Under the pieces are notes generated by a model. The model was given only the letters and a program-made list of their open reading frames with translations. It was not told the DNA's origin and searched no databases. DNA of 64,000 nucleotides from CAIYRG01 sp036273455 (lineage in GTDB: Bacteria; Pseudomonadota; Alphaproteobacteria; Micropepsales; Micropepsaceae), in assembly GCA_036273455.1 (NCBI GenBank), contig DASUHP010000142.1, forward strand, positions 4,144 through 68,143. The letters are read 5' to 3'. Each line of letters begins with the position of its first letter. Positions within the stretch are counted from its first letter, which is position 1. Positions 18,282 to 26,348 of this stretch are shown here, in pieces. The position numbers and the translations under genes are program-made.

Positions 18282-18310
18282 AATGGGCGCCGGCTTCCCG
18301 GCGCCCATTT
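18282..18310. terminator. Strong hairpin between converging genes
   Basis: A perfect 12-base-pair stem (AATGGGCGCCGG with its complement) closes a four-base CTTC loop between the NHL gene and the fragment that faces it. The T tract after the plus-strand stem is only three bases, so it may act as a weak intrinsic terminator or a 3' stabilising hairpin for both converging transcripts. Confidence 0.6.
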
Positions 18311-18321
18311 CCGTTCTGATA

Positions 18322-18702
18322 TCAGGGTAGCTCCTTCTCCCGATGTGCCGCAGAGAGGCAGGCCTGGACCGCCTCGCGTAGCGAGGTGACATGGCTATCG
18401 GCGGCTGCGTCCGGGCTGTCTTCCTGGCGCGTCAACACCGGATCCTCCGGCGGCCAAAATCCGACCAGTAGATGCGCGTGGGGCAGTTTCTCCCGTAATC
18501 GTCTGAGCAGGTAGCGCAGGTGCGCGGGATTCCCGCGGATATCAAGATACGAGATGCACACCACTGCTGCATCGCCCGGGTCAAAAGACGCGATCTTCGA
18601 CCGGGAAACGGCATCGTAAGGAACGGTGCGCGCGCGCAATCCGTGCTTGACCAGCAATTGCGCGAGCATGTCCGAAACCGGTTCAGCAAAATCGGCACGC
18701 AC
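18322..18702 (-). pseudogene. Orphan fragment resembling the C-terminal tail of an AI-2E-family permease
   Basis: About 126 residues can be read from a GTG. The stretch VVCISYLDIRGNPAHLRYLL, followed by RRLREKLPHAHLLVGFWP and ending TSLREAVQACLSAA, resembles from memory the cytosolic C-terminal extension found on some rhizobial AI-2E (PerM-like) permeases. No membrane part precedes it: the frame is closed by a TGA about 60 bases upstream, and another frame (MKTESNGRSNVCLFTDCDD...) occupies that stretch. It could also be a small stand-alone protein. The intact AI-2E permease near the right end of the window lacks this tail. Domain recall is moderate; the fragment status is inferred. Confidence 0.5.
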
Positions 18703-18863
18703 TCCCCCTGACGCGAAACGCCAGCCCCTCGGCTTGGTTGCAAATTCACAATCAGGACCTGGTCATCGCAGTCCGTGAACAGGCAGACATTGCTGCGACC
18801 GTTTGACTCGGTTTTCATCATGACGCTTGACCGCATGAATCAAGATGTGATTCGCTCCTGTTC

Positions 18864-19172
18864 ATGAAACTGCGTCGTCGCCTTGCCCATCTGCTCTTGT
18901 TGCCGGCGATTTGCTGCGCAATCAGTGGGTATTTCGGCTACAGTTTCCTGTTTGGCGAGCGCGGCCTGATCGCGTGGCGCTCCACCCAGGATCAGCTTTC
19001 CCTTGCCAGGCATGATCTGGCCCAGTTGCGGAACCGGCGCGAAACCCTGCAGCACCGGATCTCGCTGCTTGACGATGACAGTATCGATCCCGACCTGCTC
19101 GACGAGGTGGCGCATAATCTGCTGCTCGAAAGCCGCCCCGGCGAGGTCGTGATACCGCGGGAAAAGCGTTAA
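18864..19172 (+). CDS. ftsB: Septum formation initiator FtsB/DivIC family
   Basis: Bitopic cell-division protein that links FtsQ and FtsL in the divisome. The 102-residue product has a short basic N-terminus, one membrane helix (about residues 9-31) and a coiled coil (TQDQLSLARHDLAQLRNRRE and onward), then a small C-terminal part containing NLLLESRPGEVVI. That ending is typical of alphaproteobacterial members, which sit just upstream of pdhA as here. The start ATG is the only one before the helix. pdhA follows after about 100 bases. Confidence 0.88.
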   Translation: MKLRRRLAHLLLLPAICCAISGYFGYSFLFGERGLIAWRSTQDQLSLARHDLAQLRNRRETLQHRISLLDDDSIDPDLLDEVAHNLLLESRPGEVVIPREKR

Positions 19173-19273
19173 AATCTCAATATTTATGTTATACCTTGCC
19201 AAGTGCAATTCAGTCTTGCCATAAGCGGCGAGCCGGCAGCGGCAGAGATTGCAAGAACAGCCACGGGTGAGAT

Positions 19274-20305
19274 ATGGCGCGTGCCGAAGCGACGGCTGCC
19301 GCGAATCCTGAATCCGAATTCCCGGCGAGCGGCCGGTCCGTGGATTCTGCCACCGCGGAACGCCAGAAGAAGTTTTATCACGACATGCTGCTTATCCGCC
19401 GGTTCGAAGAGAAGGCAGGACAGCTCTATGGCATGGGCCTGATCGGCGGCTTCTGTCATCTCTATATCGGGCAGGAAGCCGTGGTCGTCGGCATGCAGGC
19501 CACGCTGGATTCCAGGGACCAGGTGATCACGACCTATCGCGATCATGGACATATGTTGGCCGGCGGGATGAATCCTGCCGGTGTGATGGCAGAACTGACC
19601 GGACGTTCATCGGGCTATTCGAAGGGTAAAGGCGGCTCGATGCATATGTTCAGCCGTGAGAAAAACTTCTTCGGCGGACACGGTATTGTCGGGGCCAATG
19701 TGCCGATCGGCACCGGGCTTGCCTTCGCCAACAGATATCTGCGCAATGGCGCGGTGTGCATCACCTATTTCGGTGATGGTGCGGCAAATCAGGGCCAGGT
19801 ATTCGAGTCATTCAATATGGCGGCGCTGTGGAAGCTGCCGGTCGTGTATGTCATTGAAAATAATCAGTATGCGATGGGCACGGCGGTACGGCGGTCGACA
19901 GCCGAAGTCGAACTGTTCAAGCGCGGCTCGGCCGACAATATTCCGGGCGAGCCTGTCGACGGGATGGATGTCGAAAAGGTCTACGACGCGGGACGTAAGG
20001 CGGTGCAGTGGGCGCGCGACGGAAAGGGCCCCTACATCCTGGAAATGAAGACCTATCGTTATCGCGGACACTCAATGTCGGATCCGGCCAAATACCGCAC
20101 GCGGGAGGAAGTGCAGCAAATGCGGGAAAAGCACGATCCGATCGACACATTCGGCGCGCGGCTTGTGCGCAACGGCGTGATGCGCGACGACGAGCTTAAA
20201 GCGGCGGATCGCGAAATCCGCCAGATCATCAATCACGCTGCCGAATTTGCCACCGACTCCCCGGAGCCACCGCCGGACGAACTCTATACCGACATATTGA
20301 AATAG
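19274..20305 (+). CDS. pdhA: Pyruvate dehydrogenase E1 component, alpha subunit
   Basis: Thiamine-diphosphate-binding half of the E1 heterotetramer that decarboxylates pyruvate. The 343-residue protein shows the ThDP motif GDGAANQGQVFESFN ending in NNQYAMGTAV, and the loop YRYRGHSMSDPAKYRTREEV that corresponds to the regulated loop of mitochondrial E1alpha. The N-terminal 30 residues are a variable Ala/Glu-rich tail. It is the first gene of the pdhA-pdhB-pdhC-lpd operon; pdhB follows after seven bases. The alpha/beta split of E1 is typical of alphaproteobacteria and mitochondria. Confidence 0.97.
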   Translation: MARAEATAAANPESEFPASGRSVDSATAERQKKFYHDMLLIRRFEEKAGQLYGMGLIGGFCHLYIGQEAVVVGMQATLDSRDQVITTYRDHGHMLAGGMNPAGVMAELTGRSSGYSKGKGGSMHMFSREKNFFGGHGIVGANVPIGTGLAFANRYLRNGAVCITYFGDGAANQGQVFESFNMAALWKLPVVYVIENNQYAMGTAVRRSTAEVELFKRGSADNIPGEPVDGMDVEKVYDAGRKAVQWARDGKGPYILEMKTYRYRGHSMSDPAKYRTREEVQQMREKHDPIDTFGARLVRNGVMRDDELKAADREIRQIINHAAEFATDSPEPPPDELYTDILK

Positions 20306-20312
20306 GCGCGCG

Positions 20313-21704
20313 ATGACGCAAATCCTGATGCCGGCGCTGTCCCCGACAATGGAGGAGGGCAAGCTCGCCAAATGGCATGTCAAAGAAGGCGATACGGTGA
20401 AGCCCGGCGACATTCTCGCCGAGATTGAAACCGACAAGGCCACAATGGAATTCGAATCCGTCGATGCGGGGCGGATCGCCAAAATTCTGGTGCCGGAGGG
20501 TACGGAAGGCGTGAAGGTGAATACCGCGATTGCCGATTTGCGGCAGGAGGGCGAAGAGAGCGATGCGCCACCGACACGTGCACCCGTAGCAGGGCCAAAA
20601 TCGGTCAAGCCAGCGACCGGACCGCGGCCAGTCGAAGTGCCGAAACCCGTTGCGGTAAAGACTCAGGAAAAACCCGCGAATGGCGGGGCAGCGTTGCCGG
20701 AAGAAATCCCCGACGGTGCCGAATTCGTTACCATGACTGTGCGCGATGCGCTTCGTGACGCGCTCGCGGAAGAAATGCGGCGCGACGACACCGTGTTTTT
20801 GATGGGCGAAGAGGTCGCCCAATATCAGGGCGCGTACAAAGTCAGTCAGGGCCTGCTCGAAGAATTCGGCGAACGGCGCGTCATTGACACGCCGATCACC
20901 GAACAGGGTTTTGCCGGGCTCGGTGTCGGCGCTGCCTTCGGCGGGTTACGGCCCATCATCGAGTTCATGACCTTCAATTTCGCCATGCAGGCAATCGATC
21001 AGCTGGTGAATTCGGCCGCCAAGACGCTGTACATGTCGGGCGGGCAAATGGGTTGCCCGATCGTATTCCGTGGGCCCAATGGGCCGGCGGCGCGCGTGGC
21101 TGCCCAACATAGTCAGGATTATTCCTCCTGGTACGCACATGTGCCGGGGCTGAAAGTCATATCCCCGTATTTCGCCGCCGATGCCAAAGGCCTTCTGAAG
21201 GCGGCAGTGCGAGACCCGAACCCGGTTATTTTTCTCGAAAATGAAATCGTCTATGGCCGGTCCTTCCCGGTACCGAAGCTTGATGATTTCGTCGTGCCCA
21301 TCGGCAAAGCGCGAGTCATCCGGGAAGGATCCGGAGTGACACTGGTCGCGCATTCGATCTCCGTCGGTCTCATCATGGACGCGGCCGAAGAACTCGCCAA
21401 ACAGGGGATTGAAGCCGAACTGATCGACCTCCGAACATTGCGCCCGCTGGATGCCGACACCGTAATCCGGTCGGTGAAGAAGACGAATCGCATTGTCACT
21501 GTCGAGCAGGGTTGGCCTGTCTGTTCGATAGGGTCCGAAATTGCAGCGCTCGTCGTTGACGAAGCCTTTGATTATCTTGACGCACCGCCATCGCGCGTCA
21601 CCGGAAAAGACGTTCCGATGCCCTACGCCGCAAATCTCGAAAAGCTGGCGCTGCCCAGCGTTGAAGATGTTGTTTCTGCGGCCAAAAGCGTCTGCTATCG
21701 CTGA
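20313..21704 (+). CDS. pdhB: Pyruvate dehydrogenase E1 component, beta subunit with lipoyl domain
   Basis: Second half of E1. The 463-residue protein carries an extra N-terminal lipoyl domain (residues 1-78, lipoylated Lys in EIETDKATMEFES), then a Pro/Lys-rich linker to about 125, and finally the transketolase-like beta domain (MTVRDALRDALAEEMRRDDT through RVTGKDVPMPYAANLEKLAL). This lipoyl-E1beta fusion is a known feature of alphaproteobacterial PDH. The first 46 residues are nearly identical to the lipoyl domain of PdhC downstream. It sits seven bases after pdhA and 83 before pdhC. Confidence 0.97.
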   Translation: MTQILMPALSPTMEEGKLAKWHVKEGDTVKPGDILAEIETDKATMEFESVDAGRIAKILVPEGTEGVKVNTAIADLRQEGEESDAPPTRAPVAGPKSVKPATGPRPVEVPKPVAVKTQEKPANGGAALPEEIPDGAEFVTMTVRDALRDALAEEMRRDDTVFLMGEEVAQYQGAYKVSQGLLEEFGERRVIDTPITEQGFAGLGVGAAFGGLRPIIEFMTFNFAMQAIDQLVNSAAKTLYMSGGQMGCPIVFRGPNGPAARVAAQHSQDYSSWYAHVPGLKVISPYFAADAKGLLKAAVRDPNPVIFLENEIVYGRSFPVPKLDDFVVPIGKARVIREGSGVTLVAHSISVGLIMDAAEELAKQGIEAELIDLRTLRPLDADTVIRSVKKTNRIVTVEQGWPVCSIGSEIAALVVDEAFDYLDAPPSRVTGKDVPMPYAANLEKLALPSVEDVVSAAKSVCYR

Positions 21705-21787
21705 CGCCGCGCACGCGAGGGGATAAGCGACCCGAAGGGGCGCGACAGGCGAATGAACTGCTCAACCGACATGCCGGATGATAAACC

Positions 21788-23119
21788 ATGCCGCCAGACA
21801 TATTGATGCCGGCGCTCTCTCCCACCATGGAAGAGGGCAAGCTCGCAAAGTGGCACGTCAAGGAAGGCGATACCGTCAAACCCGGCGACATCCTTGCCGA
21901 AATCGAGACCGACAAGGCCACAATGGAATATGAAGCGGTCGACGAGGGCAAAATCGGCAAGCTTCTGGTCCCGGAAGGCGCCGAAGGCGTGAAGGTGAAT
22001 TCGCCGATCGCGCAGCTGATTGCTGAAGACAGCGACAATTCGGCCGTGCCGGCAGCCAAACGGGCCGCCGCTGTACCTGAACAAAAAGCGAAACCGGCAC
22101 CCGCACCGCAACCGGCGAAGACAGCGGGCAAATCCGGCAACGGAGCATCTGCTCCGCAGGCGGACAGCCGTGTTTTCGCCTCGCCGCTCGCCAAGCGAAT
22201 TGCGGAAGGCAAGGGCATCAATCTCTCCCACATTTCAGGTACTGGCCCGCGTGGACGGATTATCAAAGCCGATGTCGAAGCCGCAATCGGGGGAGGAGCG
22301 CCAGCGCAGCACGTGCCGGCGGCGCGTCCGGCCGCTCCCGCCACGGCACCGCCTGTGTCCGAAGCTCCCGGCGCATCGCCGGCCGGTCTGGCGCTGCCCG
22401 ATGCAAGCCGGTTCTACCAGGACGGCGAATATGAAGCCGTGCCCAACGACTCCATGCGCAAGGCGATTGCCCGGCGGCTGACTTCGGCGAAGGCGCTCGT
22501 CCCGCATTATTATCTCACCATCGAGTGCGACATTGGCGCATTGATGCAGGCGCGCGCGCGTTTGAACGAGCGGTCACCGAAGGCTGACGGCGCATACAAA
22601 TTGTCGGTCAACGATTTCGTCGTCAAAGCGGCGGCGCAGGCGTTGCTCAAACATCCCGACGTGAATGCGAGCTGGACGGACGCGGCCGTTCTTCGGCACA
22701 AGCATGCGGACATCGGAATTGCCGTCGATCTCAATCCCGGTCTCATCACGCCGATCCTGTTTCAGGCCGAAACCAAAGGCCTGATTGAACTCTCCGGCGA
22801 AATGAAGAGCCTCGCGCAACGCGCAAAGGCGAAGAAATTGAAGCCGCAGGAATACGAGGGCGGCTCGTTTGCGATTTCCAATCTCGGCATGTTCGGAGTT
22901 CGGGAATTCACGGCCATCATCAACCCGCCGCACAGCGCGATTTTGGCGGTGGGCGCCGCGGAGGAGCGTGCAGTCGTGCGTGACGGCAAAATCACCGCCG
23001 CGAGCGTCATGTCAATCACCATGTCATGCGATCATCGTGTCATCGACGGAGCGATGGGAGCGCGCTTTCTTCAGACTTTGAGGGCGTATCTCGAAGAACC
23101 GGCCGCGATGCTGTTATGA
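21788..23119 (+). CDS. pdhC: Dihydrolipoamide acetyltransferase, pyruvate dehydrogenase E2
   Basis: Core acetyltransferase of the PDH complex. Domain order in the 443 residues: one lipoyl domain (1-80, Lys in EIETDKATMEYEA), an Ala/Pro linker, the peripheral-subunit-binding domain (about 126-162; FASPLAKRIAEGKGINLSHI), a second linker, and the catalytic domain (about 210-443) with the active-site motif SCDHRVIDGAMGARF near the end. Length is usual for a one-lipoyl E2. The stop overlaps the lpd start by four bases, so E2 and E3 are translationally coupled. Confidence 0.97.
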   Translation: MPPDILMPALSPTMEEGKLAKWHVKEGDTVKPGDILAEIETDKATMEYEAVDEGKIGKLLVPEGAEGVKVNSPIAQLIAEDSDNSAVPAAKRAAAVPEQKAKPAPAPQPAKTAGKSGNGASAPQADSRVFASPLAKRIAEGKGINLSHISGTGPRGRIIKADVEAAIGGGAPAQHVPAARPAAPATAPPVSEAPGASPAGLALPDASRFYQDGEYEAVPNDSMRKAIARRLTSAKALVPHYYLTIECDIGALMQARARLNERSPKADGAYKLSVNDFVVKAAAQALLKHPDVNASWTDAAVLRHKHADIGIAVDLNPGLITPILFQAETKGLIELSGEMKSLAQRAKAKKLKPQEYEGGSFAISNLGMFGVREFTAIINPPHSAILAVGAAEERAVVRDGKITAASVMSITMSCDHRVIDGAMGARFLQTLRAYLEEPAAMLL

Positions 23120-24513
23120 GTGAATCTTTCGATGTGATTGTGATTGGCGGCGGGCCAGGGGGATATGTTTGTGCCATCCGCTGCGCCCAGTTGGGCATGA
23201 AAACAGCCATCGTCGAACGCGAAAATCTCGGCGGTATCTGTCTCAACTGGGGATGTATTCCGACCAAGGCGCTGCTGCGATCGTCCGAAATCTGGCACCT
23301 GGTCCATCGTCTCAACGAGTTCGGCTTTTCGGCATCGGATCTGAAATTCGATCTGCCGAAAATCGTCGAACGTTCGCGAAAGGTCGCCGGCCAGCTCAGC
23401 AACGGCGTCCGCACCCTGATGCGCAAGAACAAAATCACGGTGATCGAGGGCAGCGCAAAACTCACCGGCAACAAAATCATCTCGGTCATCAAGGACGGCA
23501 AAACCTCTACCTATGACGCGAAGAATATCGTGCTTGCGACGGGCGCCCGCGCGCGCGAATTCAAGGGGCTCGAAGCCGACGGAAAACTGATCTGGACCTA
23601 CCGCCACGCCATGGTGCCGAAGGAGTTTCCGCGCTCGCTGCTCGTGGTGGGATCAGGCGCTATCGGGATCGAATTTGCGAGCTTCTACCGCACGCTGGGT
23701 TCGGAAGTGACGGTCATCGAAGTGCTCGACCGGATATTGCCGGTCGAAGATGAGGAAGTTTCGGCCTTTGCCGACAAAGCCTTCCGCAAGCAGGGGATGG
23801 CGATTCGGACCGCTACCACCGTCGAGAAGCTGACCAAAAGCGACAACAGCGTGACGGCGGTTCTCAAGGCGAAGGACGGGTCGAGCAGCACCATCACGGT
23901 CGATCGCGTGATCCTCGCGGTCGGCATTGTTGGAAATATCGAAGATATTGGTCTGGAGCAGGCCGGCATCCGGGTCGATAAGACCCATGTCGTCGTCAAC
24001 GAATGGTGCGAAACCGGCGTCCCGGGAATTTTCGCCATCGGCGATCTCGTCGGTCCGCCATGGCTTGCCCACAAGGCAATGCATGAGGGGGTTATCGTCG
24101 CTGAGCGGATTGCCGGCGTTAAAGGCGTTCATCCGCTGGACGCTTCAAACGTTCCCGGTTGCACCTATTGCTGGCCGCAGGTCGCGAGTATCGGCCTGAC
24201 CGAAGCACGTGCCAAAGAACTCGGACGCAAGGTCAAAGTGGGAAAGTTTCCGTTCATCGGCAACGGCAAGGCCATTGCCCTCGGCGAAGCGGAAGGGTTT
24301 ATCAAGACTGTATTCGACACCGAGACAGGCGAGCTCCTGGGCGCCCATATGATCGGCGCCGAAGTCACCGAACTCATTCAGGGCTATTCGATCGCCAAAA
24401 CCCTCGAGGCTACCGAAGCGGATTTGCAGCAGGTTGTTTTCCCGCATCCGACTCTGTCGGAAATGATGCACGAAGCGGTCCTGGCGGCGGATGGCCGCCC
24501 GCTGCACATCTGA
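23116..24513 (+). CDS. lpd: Dihydrolipoyl dehydrogenase (E3)
   Basis: FAD enzyme that reoxidises dihydrolipoamide with NAD+. The 465-residue product starts MSESFDVIVIGGGPGGYVCA (FAD-binding GxGxxG), followed by the redox-active disulfide in GGICLNWGCIPTK and the NAD-binding VVGSGAIGIEFASFY; the C-terminal interface includes the catalytic HPTLSEMMHEAVLA. A longer in-frame extension overlaps pdhC and is rejected in favour of the ATG that overlaps the pdhC stop. It is the last gene of the PDH operon; a strong terminator follows within 11 bases. Confidence 0.97.
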   Translation: MSESFDVIVIGGGPGGYVCAIRCAQLGMKTAIVERENLGGICLNWGCIPTKALLRSSEIWHLVHRLNEFGFSASDLKFDLPKIVERSRKVAGQLSNGVRTLMRKNKITVIEGSAKLTGNKIISVIKDGKTSTYDAKNIVLATGARAREFKGLEADGKLIWTYRHAMVPKEFPRSLLVVGSGAIGIEFASFYRTLGSEVTVIEVLDRILPVEDEEVSAFADKAFRKQGMAIRTATTVEKLTKSDNSVTAVLKAKDGSSSTITVDRVILAVGIVGNIEDIGLEQAGIRVDKTHVVVNEWCETGVPGIFAIGDLVGPPWLAHKAMHEGVIVAERIAGVKGVHPLDASNVPGCTYCWPQVASIGLTEARAKELGRKVKVGKFPFIGNGKAIALGEAEGFIKTVFDTETGELLGAHMIGAEVTELIQGYSIAKTLEATEADLQQVVFPHPTLSEMMHEAVLAADGRPLHI

Positions 24514-24523
24514 TCGATAAAAC

Positions 24524-24558
24524 AAAACGCCCGCATGTTTTCTGCGGGCGTTTTCTTT
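24524..24558. terminator. Bidirectional intrinsic terminator after lpd
   Basis: A perfect nine-base-pair stem ACGCCCGCA/TGCGGGCGT around a seven-base loop is flanked by an A-rich stretch on the left (AAAACAAA) and TTTTCTTT on the right. It therefore looks like a Rho-independent terminator for lpd on the plus strand and for the converging secreted-protein gene on the minus strand. Confidence 0.9.
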
Positions 24559-24575
24559 CGGCGAAATCGGCTGAA

Positions 24576-25424
24576 TCAGAAGTCCGGTCTGGCTGCCACC
24601 GGAATGGGATTCAATTTGCCGGTAACCGGGTCCTCGGCCGATTCGGCACAGACTTCTTCACTCGGAAAAGCTTTTCCCTTGCGATAGCGGGTCACTTCAC
24701 TCCACTTTTCCTTGTACATTTTGGGATCGTCATAAGTGACGTCCACTTCCATGGCATTGCCGTCGGGACTTACCTTATAGCGTTCGATCATATGTAACTG
24801 ATCGCTGTACGGTGCTCCGTAGCGGTCGAGAAATGCTTTCGCGTTAAAGCCGATTGTATCGACGACAAGCGTGTCGCCATTCTCGTAACGGCCGACAGAC
24901 TCGCCGTACCAGGATGGCTTTGGGTTTTTTGAGTGGGGCACGTTCAGATAGACATGGCGGATCTGATGGTCGCGCTCGTAGATGATGGTGATCTTATCCG
25001 GCTCCTGAAGGAAGATGACCGGCTGCGGTTGCAGCAGCCATGTCGGGCCGAAGGGATAGCAAAAAGTGGCGGGCCAGAACGGGTCATGCTCCTTCTCCGC
25101 ATTTTCGGCATTGGTTTTCATGACCGCAGCGCCGGCGGGTGTCAGAAGCGGATTGGTGTAATCGCCAACCCAGAAATTCCCGCTGAAGTCCTGTCCGTTC
25201 TTGTCTACTCCGCGATCGAGATGGGTGTAGCCGGGCAGATCGCCGATCGGTTGTGGCCCCGTCGCGGCCGGCCGCAGCTTGAAGCGGTTCAGATTGTTCC
25301 ACGGGCCGAGCAGATTGGGAATTTTCCCGGATTCGGAATCTGCCGCAATCGCCAACGGCGCCGAAACCAGGAATGCAGCAGCGGCGGCACCGGCAATGGC
25401 CATTGCGATCCTGTGCAAGCGCAT
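24576..25424 (-). CDS. Secreted protein of unknown function
   Basis: A 282-residue protein with a signal peptide (MRLHRIAMAIAGAAAAAFLVSAPLAIAAD; cleavage probably at residue 28). The mature part has no membrane helix and contains conspicuous segments: FWPATFCYPFGPTWLL, then HVYLNVPHSKNPKPSWYGES and ENGDTLVVDTIGFNAKAFLD, then HMIERYKVSPDGNAMEVDVT. I recognise this as a family repeated in soil proteobacteria and acidobacteria that is usually annotated hypothetical, and I do not know its function. Two cysteines remain after cleavage (in FCYPF and EEVCAES), so a disulfide is possible. It is a single gene, terminated by the bidirectional hairpin it shares with lpd. Confidence 0.8.
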   Translation of the reverse strand: MRLHRIAMAIAGAAAAAFLVSAPLAIAADSESGKIPNLLGPWNNLNRFKLRPAATGPQPIGDLPGYTHLDRGVDKNGQDFSGNFWVGDYTNPLLTPAGAAVMKTNAENAEKEHDPFWPATFCYPFGPTWLLQPQPVIFLQEPDKITIIYERDHQIRHVYLNVPHSKNPKPSWYGESVGRYENGDTLVVDTIGFNAKAFLDRYGAPYSDQLHMIERYKVSPDGNAMEVDVTYDDPKMYKEKWSEVTRYRKGKAFPSEEVCAESAEDPVTGKLNPIPVAARPDF

Positions 25425-25531
25425 CGAAAACCTCCGTGTAACCTATGGCTATTTAGCCAGAGATCGTGACGATGTCATCGTGACACAATGCGGCTTTTTG
25501 CGGGCCCCGATCGGCGGGATTCCGCCGAAAA

Positions 25532-26206
25532 TCACACCCGCACAGGCTGTGAAGGCCTCGTGCTGAATTCTTCCGGTGCCACGGTGCCGCCCGATACGAT
25601 CATGGTCATCGCCTGATCCATGCTCAACGAAGTTGGGACGAGGTGCGCCATGGGCAGGATGCAAAGATAGCCGCCGGTCGGGTTTGGCGTTGTCGGGACA
25701 AAGACCGATGCCAGCTCTTCGCCGGTGACGGAATCCCTGAAGTTTCGCATCACGAGCCCAATCGCTTTGATTCCGGGGTGCGGAAAATCGACCAGGACCA
25801 CGCGCGCGCCACCGCCGGGCGGCTGCTGGAGGACGTTCACCAGTTTCTTTGACGCCGAATAGACGGTCTCGACCACCGGTATCCGTGCCAGCAGGCCCTC
25901 AAAAGCGGCGATTACCTTTTTGCCGGCCATCTGCGAGGCGATATAGCCGACGAGATAAATCAGAACGACCGACATCACGACCGCGATCAGCCAGCGAAAA
26001 ACATGGTTTTCGAACAGCGGCACCGCACCGGGAATTCGGTCCTCGAGGAACATCGAAAGACCGGAGGCGACCGGCGAGCCTGCCGCGGACAAGAAAGCAA
26101 AAATAAAATCGAGCACGAACCAGACCACAATCAGCGGGATCAGGGTCAGGACGCCTGCGATCAGGCTCGACTGAACCGATTTTGCGAAACTTCTGCGCTC
26201 AGCCAA
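25532..26206 (-). CDS. DUF502 inner-membrane protein
   Basis: A 224-residue membrane protein of unknown function, common in proteobacteria. Two N-proximal helices are visible (SLIAGVLTLIPLIVVWFVLD and WLIAVVMSVVLIYLVGYIAS), then a soluble domain with the family's GLLARIPVVETVYSASKKLV and LVDFPHPGIKAIGLVM, and later VFVPTTPNPTGGYLCILP. No ATG starts the frame. A TTG preceded by CAGGAGTGCTTCC (a strong ribosome site at the right spacing) is chosen; a GTG 20 codons further upstream is the alternative. It is divergent from metG. Confidence 0.88.
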   Translation of the reverse strand: MAERRSFAKSVQSSLIAGVLTLIPLIVVWFVLDFIFAFLSAAGSPVASGLSMFLEDRIPGAVPLFENHVFRWLIAVVMSVVLIYLVGYIASQMAGKKVIAAFEGLLARIPVVETVYSASKKLVNVLQQPPGGGARVVLVDFPHPGIKAIGLVMRNFRDSVTGEELASVFVPTTPNPTGGYLCILPMAHLVPTSLSMDQAMTMIVSGGTVAPEEFSTRPSQPVRV

Positions 26207-26348
26207 GGAAGCACTCCTGAAAATGGACGGCGTCGCGACGCCCTTGCACGAAAATCCCGTCAGCACGATGGCGAATCATTTTGCGACTCGTACGACACGC
26301 AAAATAATCTAATCTGCCGAGCTGAATTATTTATGCAAGCGCGGAGCC

